Below are positions 56,290 through 64,000 of a DNA stretch of 64,000 bases, piece by piece. Position 1 is the first letter of the stretch, and the number at the start of each line of letters is the position of its first letter. Source of the DNA: Acanthococcus lagerstroemiae (Eukaryota; Arthropoda; Insecta; Hemiptera; Eriococcidae); contig CM063110.1 of the NCBI GenBank assembly GCA_031841125.1, forward strand, positions 10,853,626 through 10,917,625, written 5' to 3'. Position numbers and translations under genes: made by a program. The notes beneath the pieces were generated by a model, which saw nothing but the letters and a program-made list of their open reading frames with translations, was not told the DNA's origin and did not search any database.

Positions 56290-57811
56290 TATAATGATGG
56301 ATTTTGTACCAATATTCTTAAAGTAGCTACCCTGTATATCTGAGGTGAGGTTGCCTATTCAGGATGACGACTTACCCCGTGATATTTGACCAAAATGTTG
56401 GGATGCCAGAATTCTTGTGGATAGTAGATGATTCAAACTACCTTTAAAGTTCCCACTTTCTCTCAAAACCATTTTTTGGGGGTAATGGATAGCCCACTCT
56501 GCTAGCCTAGAACTAACAGGGAGCATATAGGGGCGAAGAGAGGAAATTTTGTGGATGTAGAGTTGTTGGTGACCTGATTGACGACACAAAATTTGATGTC
56601 GTCATATGTTATTGACTATGTAGATGCGACTGTCAAGTTACTGACGACTTGATTGACAATGCGACTGACGATATCACCGCACTGTACCGAGATTGGCGAT
56701 ATAATTATCGACCTCGACTGCAGTGTCAAATTAGCATCTATAAAACCGTCGACATTCATACCTACACGAGGTGATTGGCGATTTAAAATGGTTTCGGATA
56801 TCATACATCCCTATTTACCTCGTTTTTCGGTATTGTTTCACTTTTTTATTTAAATTTATTTATAGAAGTTTGATATGTGGAAACTTGATCATACTTAAAA
56901 ATGATAAAACAGCAATTACCCTGATTACGACTTCGGTTTGGCATTTTCTGTAAGAATAACCCGCCTATAATGTTGCTACAGCGCTCGCATATTTCAGATA
57001 GTATTTAAAATGGCGACCTCGCAAAGTCGAAACTTTTACGCGTTGACGAATTTATTGTCTTGGAAGTTCGTTTTTCGTTACGTGTGTTTTATTGGAGAGC
57101 GATCGTTTCAAGGATTTTGCGTCTCTCGCCAGTGCTGGTTGATGTAAGTCGATTGCCCGATTGAGAATCGACTTATAGACATGCGCGGGTAATAAATATA
57201 TCGGTACGCCATATGGGTGCTACCATCGTTAAAATTCCTTTTCACGGCAATGGAAAGGGTCGTAAAAATCTGCTGTCAGTAGTGATGGGTTGAAGGTCTG
57301 GGTGATGAGGACTTCTCTTGCAGGCAGCCTGAAAGCAGGCGCTGGATATGAGACATGTTGAGCGACGGCTCTTGCTTGGCATATATATATATAAATTACG
57401 CGGTACGCAATTTCTAAATAATCTGGATTATTTATCGCCAGGTTCCTTTTCTTTACCTTAGAGTTCGTCGGCAGCCCAGCTTGTACTTTTATTTGTACTC
57501 GTATTTGTACCCCTACCATTTACCTGTATGTGGAAGATTAGACTTACCGGCGGATAGATGTAAACGCATTACTCGTAATTGTCGTGTATTTTCATGCTGG
57601 ACATTTTAGGCGTGTACAGACGTGGCTCGTGTACTTAGTATGATGTAGTTCAATTCGGTTGATATTTTATTTTCATGCCATTTACTGCTTTACGTTCGTG
57701 TTTAACGAGATTCGTGTTGATTCATTAATTAAATTTGTGCATCGATACTTGGTGTTGTTGATTTCTACGTTGTCACTCGCTTACAAATCAACACTTTAAC
57801 ACGTTCGCATC
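56290..57811. other. Upstream region of the gypsy element; possible LTR/leader not resolved
   Basis: Some of this interval should be the 5' LTR and leader of the element starting at 57812. A TATA-rich stretch (57379-57393) is present. I could not define LTR ends or a primer-binding site because no second LTR is available for comparison. A GACGA/GACTG-rich degenerate repeat (56570-56710) lies further left. No independent gene is recognised. Confidence 0.35.
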
Positions 57812-58960
57812 ATGTCAGTAAAGGCTAAATTTCACTTTGCGTGCGAAGAATCTGCCAAAAGTTCGAAATCCAATGTTCGGACTGTTAAGTCTATATCTCT
57901 TGAAGGTCAATCCTCAGTTTATCGCTTCCCAGAGGACTGCCAAGCAATCTCCGCACACGTAGAGCTGGCGAATATATCAATAGTCAAAAATGTTATTTCA
58001 CAACTAAACGTCCGTGGAAAGATTCGTAGAATATGGGTTACAATGGATGCAGAGACCGCCAAAATCTACGTCGATTCGGATGGTAACGTATGCTTCCGTG
58101 GTACATATTTGGATGAAATTGTCGATCATTCACATGAGTCGTTTGCACCAACTTTAGAGCAGAAGAAGCACTCTTCAATAAAGTCAATAACAAAGGACAT
58201 GGTGATCGAAAATTTCGTCGGAAAAACACAGAACGCGGCCACATGGATAACGCAGTTTGAAAAAGAGTGTACCCGACTGGATATCCCGGGGGATCGTTTC
58301 GTGGAGGTCATTCGCTTATTTTTAGAGGGAGCTGCCAACGACTGGTACAGCATCAACCTTAAGCTGATTGGAAATGAAGAACCATGGGACACGTGGAAAG
58401 CTAGCTTTCTAGAATCATTTGGGCCGAAGGGCTGGAATGAGGTAATGTCTGCATTCACGTTCCGCTATATTAAAGGTTCGCTCACCGAATACGCGTTGAA
58501 AAAAATTAATTTAATGTTAGAGGCAGATTCGTCGCTTTCAGCTCAAACTCGTGTTAATCTTGTGGTTATTGGGCTGCCGGCTACTGTTAGAGATAACTTG
58601 GACCGTGCCTCTATTGAGACACAAGGAGACCTGCTTTCGGAGTTGAATAACTTAGAACATTTAGTTAACAAAAAAAATGGAAATAATTGGCTTAGTAGTA
58701 AGATAGGAAGCTCGGAAACAGATAGTTTTAAGAAAGGTGGTAAGAGGCAGTGCACTCTCTGTGAAAAAGCTGGTTATCCATTTCGATTTCACGCACCTTC
58801 TGTGTGTTGGAACAATCCGGATAATCCGGAAAGTAAACATGACTTGTTGGCGAGCAAAAAGGGCCCCAGTTCCCAGGGCAGAAATGTGAGAATGGTTAAT
58901 AATGTCGAGCTACAAGACGTCATTAATGGTGCTGTGCCCGACCAAAAAAACTCAAATTGA
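57812..58960 (+). CDS. gag: Ty3/gypsy retrotransposon Gag
   Basis: Intact 382-codon frame with ATG at 57812. Gag forms the virus-like particle and binds the element RNA. Residues about 130-290 resemble the retrotransposon gag capsid domain: a FVGKTQNAATWITQFEKECT block, GDRFVEVIRLFLEGAANDWY, WDTWKASFLESFG, then an AFTFRYIKGSLTEYALKKI block. Near residues 312-330 a Cys/His cluster C-x2-C-x9-H-x4-C (CTLC...FH...VC) stands where a CCHC knuckle (usually x4 between C and H) is expected. The C-terminus ends in KNSN and overlaps the pol frame, with the -1 slippery site 58945-58951 just before the stop. The absence of any stop or frame change suggests a comparatively young insertion, although pol is truncated. 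The preceding leader is CATC before ATG; the N-terminal ~100 residues match nothing I recognise. Confidence 0.9.
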   Translation: MSVKAKFHFACEESAKSSKSNVRTVKSISLEGQSSVYRFPEDCQAISAHVELANISIVKNVISQLNVRGKIRRIWVTMDAETAKIYVDSDGNVCFRGTYLDEIVDHSHESFAPTLEQKKHSSIKSITKDMVIENFVGKTQNAATWITQFEKECTRLDIPGDRFVEVIRLFLEGAANDWYSINLKLIGNEEPWDTWKASFLESFGPKGWNEVMSAFTFRYIKGSLTEYALKKINLMLEADSSLSAQTRVNLVVIGLPATVRDNLDRASIETQGDLLSELNNLEHLVNKKNGNNWLSSKIGSSETDSFKKGGKRQCTLCEKAGYPFRFHAPSVCWNNPDNPESKHDLLASKKGPSSQGRNVRMVNNVELQDVINGAVPDQKNSN

Positions 58961-59916
58961 CTCCACTCATTGCTCTCCAAGTCGAAATTGAGGGTGATTC
59001 CGCGCGCGCCCTCTATGACCCTGGTGCAAACATTTCGGTAGTTAACTATCATTATGTACAAAAATTTGGCAAGGAGATGCAAGTATTAAAATCCTATACT
59101 TGTAAAACAATGGGTGGAGTAAAACGATTTGTTGGAGTGATGAAACTCACTATGCGTATTGAGGCTATAAAAAAAGACGTCTGGTTTTTTGTGGTTGATG
59201 ATGATGAATTTGCGTATGATGCACTACTTGGTTTAGACTGCATACAAATTTTCCGGTTGTGTCAGGATCATCGATTAAAGATTTCCCAAGCTCCTGGACA
59301 CGACACCTTGTCCCAGCGGGTTCAGGATAGTGGTCGCAAGCTTTCGCAACAATTGTCGCTCCTAGGTAATACCAAATCGGATCAGGACTGTAAAATACAT
59401 AAACAAGTTCCTGAAAAATGGGAACAGCATATGCCCATTGAGCTGTTTGATACGCAAACAGAACACTTAGCTAAAGATAAAAAAGAAAAGATTTGTGCTC
59501 TCATTAATGAATACAAAACCATCTTTGCTAAAGATAGGTATGATGTAGGCACGTTCGTTGAACAAGAAGCTCATATCAAGCTATCCGAATATAAAGTGGT
59601 TGCCAGAAAACCTTACAAATGTTCTTTTGAGGACCAAGATGAGATACGTTCTCAAGTTTCCGAACTTCTCAACGCAGGCCTAATTAAGGAATCTAGTTCA
59701 CCATTTGCTGCCCCAGTCACAATGCAATTTCGCAAATCAGAAGGCGAGAAAAATAGGTTGTGCATAGATTTCAAAGCCCTGAATAGGTTGATAGTTTCTG
59801 AGACTTATCCGTTCCCGTCTATTGATGACATAATTGTCAAGACAGCCTCTTGTTCTTGGTTTTCTGCTTTAGACATTTATATGCATGATAGCCTAGTGCA
59901 AACATATTATTGTTGA
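58927..59916 (+). CDS. pol: Ty3/gypsy protease and truncated reverse transcriptase (pol)
   Basis: The frame is -1 relative to gag and open from 58927; it is most likely translated by frameshifting, as there is no ATG near its start. The aspartic protease comes first: ALYDPGANIS (D at about 21 residues after 58957; the usual D-[ST]-G is D-P-G here), and FAYDALLGLDCIQ near the flap/C-terminal block. A linker follows, then the RT N-terminus: VVARKPYKCSFEDQDEI, LLNAGLIKESSSPFAAPV, RLCIDFKALNRLI, YPFPSIDDII, SWFSALDI. The sequence then diverges just before the catalytic YxDD region, ending at TGA 59914-59916 in unrelated DNA. RNase H, integrase and the 3' LTR are absent. The protein is not functional as RT. 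The D-P-G may be a lineage feature or a mutation. Confidence 0.88.
   Translation, partial: WCCARPKKLKLTPLIALQVEIEGDSARALYDPGANISVVNYHYVQKFGKEMQVLKSYTCKTMGGVKRFVGVMKLTMRIEAIKKDVWFFVVDDDEFAYDALLGLDCIQIFRLCQDHRLKISQAPGHDTLSQRVQDSGRKLSQQLSLLGNTKSDQDCKIHKQVPEKWEQHMPIELFDTQTEHLAKDKKEKICALINEYKTIFAKDRYDVGTFVEQEAHIKLSEYKVVARKPYKCSFEDQDEIRSQVSELLNAGLIKESSSPFAAPVTMQFRKSEGEKNRLCIDFKALNRLIVSETYPFPSIDDIIVKTASCSWFSALDIYMHDSLVQTYYC
58945..58951 (+). promoter_or_regulatory. -1 ribosomal frameshift slippery heptamer A AAA AAC
   Basis: The gag reading frame is CAA AAA AAC TCA AAT TGA. The heptamer A-AAA-AAC falls exactly in the X-XXY-YYZ register used for -1 frameshifting, 9 bases before the gag stop. The pol frame is open on both sides of it (58927-59916). 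A candidate 7-bp stem (58990-58996 with 59007-59013) lies downstream, but its ~38-nt spacing is longer than usual. Confidence 0.8.
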
Positions 59917-61849
59917 CGATGGAAGTAGAGGCTACTAGCTACCATATCAACTAAAGTGCAATTTAGAGCAAACATTTCCCATAAGATTCAATACTATTTG
60001 AAAATTTTACGAAACTAAAATTTTCCTACTGTAGGTACAAAACGGGTGTTAGAGTAGGACAAAAATGACCTTTCGAATCTTGTTTGAAGTTGATCTCAAC
60101 TTAAATTTGCATGCATTTTGAGATACTCTCGATGAACCGGTGCGAAACTCCATCTTTCCGTGCCCATACGAGTCTATTCACCATACTTGAAGTCGAAAAT
60201 TCAAATTTTTATTACAGTGAATTTTTCAATGATTTTGTACCCCTTTTGAGGATGCTGCTTTCCAATTTGGCCTCATAATTTGTCTAAATTAATTTGCTCA
60301 CATTCCTAAAATCGCACTGATTTGTCCACTGAAGTTAATTCTCAACCCTGTGAAAGACTGGCTCCCTCATCCCCCCCCTTCGGTATATCCCTGCATTTAA
60401 TTACTAACGCGAGGGCGAGAAACTGGTCTCAGAACCCAGGAGGAAGGGAATGATAAAACAATAGGGAAGAAGTATTAAATTGCAGGGAATGAAATATGAA
60501 GTTGAACGGAATGTCAAAGTTCGGAAAAAAAAGAAGGAAAATAATAAATTTAAAAATGAAACTCCCTCAATTCTTCAATTTTCGACTTTGTCTTCCTTGA
60601 AAATCTTACTTTGCCCCCCCCCACACGGAAAATCCTGGCTACGACACTGATTGAATTTGGTCTCAAAATTCATAATAAAAACTGGTGATTCAACTTACCG
60701 ACAATCCATTAAATAAAAAATTGAATAGATCGCGTGAAAAAAATGAACATTTAGAAGGATTAAATTTTTGAACTTTTGGAAGTAAAAAAACATTAATTCT
60801 GTGGACTTATCAAGTTATCAGTTCTCAAACAGCCATTCAGGCATTTAGCCATCGATATTCAATGTGAACTGGATCGCAAGCCTACCACTGTGTTAGTGAA
60901 TATTGTAAGTGACACAAGAAAAAGGCCTGTTGTGTCTGAAACTGCTGGATGGACACTCGGGCCCTTTTCTTGTGACACGTCATATATAAAGAACGACAAA
61001 CATACGATTCTTCTATCTTTTAAAACAAAATCAGTGTTGACATGTATGTATAAAAAAAGTTTAGTAATAAGAATGTAACACGCACCGACGCCAATGGCCA
61101 GCGTAGTCGACGCGTCGAAAAATAAATAAATAATAATAAAAAATAAGTTTATAAACATTAAAATGTAGGAGAAGAAAACGTTTTGAACAAAACTAGCGAG
61201 AAAAATAGAAGGAATTCTCCATTTTTATTCCGGAAATTTTGCCAGGGGAGGCTCCGGCAAGCGTTAAGGCTGCTCAGTACACACTAGCATCACTCTAGCT
61301 AGGGGCCCGGCGTAATGATGATTTTCTTAAAATGGTGATACCTCTCCCTCTAGAGGGTGGGGCTTAACATACCTTTCGAGGGGGCTCCGCCTCAGCTTGC
61401 CCCTCCCCATGGCTACAGGGCTGACGTCTAAATGTTGAAAGCAAAAGACTTATTTTTCAATGTCACAAGCTGAATTCGATAGCAAATGTTCTATTATTTA
61501 ATTTACGTGCTTTGATCCTGATGGTGAATATAGGAGAAAAATGTGGTTTGGAACCAAAGTCAAAACCCCATGTGTTTTTCCCATGAAGAACGAAAGGGAG
61601 CTTGTGGCATCGATTCCCCTAAATCCAATCGACCTGAAACTTTGTGATTCTTTTTTCTTCATTATTGATTTTATTGGAACCAACTAGGGGCTTCGCCCCT
61701 CGCCGCTTCACGGCTTAACCCCCCACCGTCACTCGCTTCGCTCGTGCTGGCCTTGCTGGGCACTTCGCACCTCGTCCGACCACCACAGTCCTCAGTGTTT
61801 GGTCTAAAACTCTTGTTCCTGAGTTGAAGTTTACTTTGGGCTACTTTTG
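59917..61849. other. No gene recognised; small MITE end fragments
   Basis: CTTCGGTATATCCCTGCA (60378-60395) resembles the right terminus of the CAGGGACGTACC family. GGAAAATCCTGGCTACGAC (60627-60645) looks like another short-element end. G/C-rich hairpin-like GGGGCTTCGCCCC lies at 61687-61699. A 62-codon frame around 60890 has no recognised motif. Confidence 0.35.
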
Positions 61850-62770
61850 CCCCCCCCCTCTATCAGCGGTCCTCAATCTACCACCATGAACCCCCTTCCA
61901 TCTTTTCTTCATCACGAGCCTCCTCCTCCACCACGGTCGCTCTCCGCCTCCACGGTCACACTTCAACAGTCGCAGCTCTCCTCAGCCACGAACTCCTCCC
62001 CCACAACGGCCATAATGTACCAGAGGCTTCAATGCCCATCCCATGGTCTTTTACCTCCACAGTATCCCCCCTTGCGAACACTTTCCTCTCCCTTGGACTT
62101 TTTTCTCACCTCTACAATCATCGACCACCACAACCAACCTTCACCACCTGGGCCTTAATCTCTTCACATTACCTTCCCCCTCGCTCCATGACTTTCTCCA
62201 TCCACAGCTTCTCTCCCACATGGCACCCTCTGTCCATCCTTCCGATCATCACCCAGTCCTCCACATAGATCCCCCCCCCATCACCCTCTCCCACCCGGAA
62301 TGCCTTCCCCCATTAGGATCACGTCCTCCCGACCACCCCACACCACTATGGGCTTCATTTCTGTTCATGTACGACGCCCCCATCAAGACCTCTTCACCCA
62401 TCACTACGCCCTCACCAATTGTGGCCTTAATCCCTCGCTACAGCCTTCCCCTTCCACTGCTCCTTCTCTGTGGCCTCCTCGTCCCAACTCCCTCAATGAT
62501 CCCCTGGTCCTCCACTCAGGAGCTCCCACCACCATTACCACCATCCCTTTCAGACCCGCACCACCAGCCCCTCCCACACCACGGCTTTCATCCCCCCGGG
62601 CCCTCTTTCACCCAGGACTTTCTCCTCCACCAGGACCTCTTACTCACCATTACCCCCCACCACCCAGGGCCTTTATCTACCTTCTGAGACCACGCCCCCC
62701 GTGGATCTCCTCCACATTCTGGAGCTCCCTCCACCATGAACCACCTCCTAGGGGTAGGTTACCTTTGGAG
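61850..62770 (+). repeat. Strand-asymmetric C/T/A-rich, G-poor low-complexity tract
   Basis: For about 900 bp the plus strand is dominated by CCACCA, CCTCCC, CACCC and CTTC combinations with very few G. This makes long stop-free frames by composition alone (62043-62687, 214 codons of mainly P/L/S/T/H; 62300-62776 in another frame). Recurrent phrases such as CTCCACCA and TCACCATTACC suggest a degenerate minisatellite origin. I do not regard any of the frames as genes. Confidence 0.7.
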
Positions 62771-62779
62771 AAATGAGTA

Positions 62780-63480
62780 ATTAGTGGGGCAGGGTAGGCT
62801 CCGCAGGTTGCGGATCCTCCCGTGGGTAGGGTACCCCAGGAGAATTGAGCAATTAAGGGGCAGGTTAGGCAACCCGCAGTGGTTTGAGATCTTGGAGATT
62901 ATGGGTACTTATGTCATTATAATGTCTTTTTATGTCTTATTATGTCGGTTATGTCTTAAAACTTGGAGAGCTTTTACATTAAAACAGATTATGTCCTTGA
63001 AAGTAGCTGATCTGCCCCTGCAATTCTTCTGATTTTTAGGCAATCCGCAGTACGGGTAATTATGTCATTATATGTCTTTTTATGTCTTATTATGTCTGTT
63101 ATGTCTTCAAACTCATGTCCTTGAAAGTAGCCGGGGATTTAGATATCAGGCTCCTTGGAGTTTTTTCCAGGAGGGGGAGGAGGAGGAGTTTTGGTTTTTA
63201 ATGCGACTTGAGATCTTAGAGATTATGGGTAATTATGTCATTATAATATGTCTTTTTATGTCAGTTATGTCTTAAAACTTAGAGATCTTTTATGTTAGAA
63301 CGATTATGTTCTTGAAAGTGGCTGATCTTTCCCTACAATTTTTCTGATTTTTAGGTAGGCAACCCGCAGTGCGTTTTTTTTTCCAGGAGGAGGAAGAGTT
63401 TTGGTTTCCTTGAAAGGGGCTGATCCGCCCCTGCAATTTTTCTGATTTTTAGGCAGGCAATCCGCAAATGCGGTTTTTCC
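62780..63480 (+). repeat. Tandem repeats, ~69-bp then ~160-bp units
   Basis: GAG(C/T)AATTA.GGGGCAGG.TAGGC recurs at about 62770 and 62848. Then GAGATCTTGGAGATTATGGGT, TTATGTCATTATA and TATGTCTTTTTATGTC recur at about 62886, 63050 and 63208, with GATTTTTAGGCA..CCGCAGT junctions. Units of about 160 bp are partly deleted between copies. Confidence 0.8.
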
Positions 63481-63836
63481 TCCGCAGGTGGCGGCGGATT
63501 TTACTTTTCTAGTATACAGAGAGATTTCGGAGACGAATCAGAGGAAACTCAGGAAAAAAATATCACCAAGAGTAAATAACAACCGCCTTAATGTGTAAAG
63601 GAAGTTGTGTATTCCTCGCAAGTATTATTTCCTGTATCCTTCCAGCTTACCCTCCCAGACTAGGGATGCTCATGTGCGCAAATGTGAATGCTTGGGGGGA
63701 TAAGGTTCCAATCTGCATTTGCAGGGACGAAACTATTAGGTGGGGGCCGAGGGGGTGAAAAAAATCCAATAATTTGACAGTCGGCAAATTTTGAAACTGT
63801 TCATTTGAATTTTTCATTTTCTAAGGTATAATGTTG
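63481..63836. other. No gene recognised
   Basis: Short interval of mixed composition with no repeat or coding signal seen. Confidence 0.35.
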
Positions 63837-63980
63837 TAATGAAGCCTGAGAAAGTCTTGAACAAATTCAGAAGATCCTTGAAATCTCAGAGAAGTCTGAA
63901 AAAGTCCTAAGAGTTTTACATAAATTGGAGAAGGAAGTCTTCACGGGTCAAAAGAGTCTTATTATCACACAAGGGCCGAG
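63837..63980 (-). repeat. AAGACTC degenerate array, reverse orientation
   Basis: GAGAAAGTCTTGAAC, AGAAGATCCTTGAAATCTC, GAGAAGTCTGAAAAAGTCCT and GGAAGTCTTCAC are the complementary form of the AAGACTC array seen at 12.3, 44.7, 48.8 and 50.2 kb. It continues towards the window end. Confidence 0.55.
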
Positions 63981-64000
63981 GAAGGAGAATGTCTCAAGCG

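Noticed and set aside
57008..57019. TGGCGACC as a primer-binding site for the gypsy element
   Set aside because: It is 800 bp upstream of gag, not preceded by a recognisable LTR end (CA), and only eight bases match.
58990..59013. Stem-loop as the stimulatory structure for frameshifting
   Set aside because: The 7-bp stem begins about 38 nt after the slippery heptamer, well beyond the usual 5-9 nt spacing; a pseudoknot was not evident by eye.
62043..62687. 214-codon proline/leucine/serine-rich open frame
   Set aside because: It lies in a C-rich, G-poor tract where stops are rare in several frames; overlapping frames of similar length show it is a composition effect.
1..64000. CRISPR arrays, bacterial operons, rRNA genes or integrated prokaryotic sequence
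   Set aside because: No regularly spaced short direct repeats with unique spacers, no ribosome-binding-site/ORF clusters and no rRNA-like blocks were seen; all evidence points to eukaryotic repeat-rich DNA.

Overview
The window reads as non-coding, AT-rich chromosomal DNA of an animal, most likely an arthropod and probably an insect. Evidence: dense relics of Ty3/gypsy, BEL/Pao and RTE-type retrotransposons, mariner, pogo/Tigger and hAT DNA transposons; tRNA-derived SINE heads; many short inverted-repeat elements with 8-bp target duplications; and one candidate promoter with an arthropod TCAGT initiator 29 bp downstream of a TATA box. No bacterial operon structure, rRNA gene or CRISPR array is visible. 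The order or species cannot be fixed from the sequence. No complete host gene is recognised.

Left part (1-24.4 kb): interspersed repeats predominate. A ~590-bp family with ~145-bp internal subunits occurs at 2.1 and 4.6 kb and inverted at 37.8 kb. A second family occurs at 1.4 and 38.9 kb. A 383-bp double-hairpin element (4193-4575) has a perfect 8-bp target duplication. Other items are a pair of inverted ends 2.8 kb apart (5948/8720), a degenerate 'AAGACTC' tandem array (12.3-12.9 kb), an inverted structure holding a small hAT-type element (14.2-15.4 kb) and a ~1.7-kb giant inverted repeat (16.2-17.9 kb).

Middle (24.4-39.9 kb): a 2.7-kb degenerate satellite array is interrupted by a 158-bp palindromic insertion. 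Next come the 5' end of a non-LTR retrotransposon, a ~330-bp near-perfect hairpin, a reverse-strand BEL/Pao relic abutted by a 483-bp element with a perfect target duplication, a hAT transposase C-terminal relic, a tRNA-derived SINE carrying a 58-62-bp minisatellite, an RTE C-terminal relic, and a candidate first exon of an unknown secreted host gene on the minus strand (37.2-37.5 kb).

Right part (39.9-64 kb): the clearest structure is a four-level nest. A degenerate AAGACTC array was invaded by a non-autonomous hAT (44798-48749, target duplication CTCAAGAC). That was invaded by a transposase-bearing hAT of another family (45296-47734), whose gene was in turn split by an internally deleted pogo/Tigger element (45663-46416, 26-bp perfect inverted repeats). 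Beyond it lie a mariner-derived foldback with TA duplication (50667-51186), more 8-bp-duplication MITEs (49299-49459; 54323-54933, itself carrying an inner palindrome), an RTE 3' relic beside a SINE head, and a Ty3/gypsy element. The gypsy element has an intact gag and an open protease/partial reverse transcriptase frame overlapping it in the -1 frame, with a canonical A AAA AAC slippery heptamer in register inside the overlap. Its pol is cut off early in the RT palm. The window ends in a C-rich, G-poor tract and a short tandem repeat array.

Together the elements suggest autonomous/non-autonomous partnerships: the hAT at 45296-47734 shares ends and subterminal GCAGGA motifs with the small element at 14948-15327, and its transposase family is also seen in the relic at 33.2-34.0 kb. 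Intervals called unique below are ones where no gene or repeat was recognised by eye; that is weak evidence of absence.
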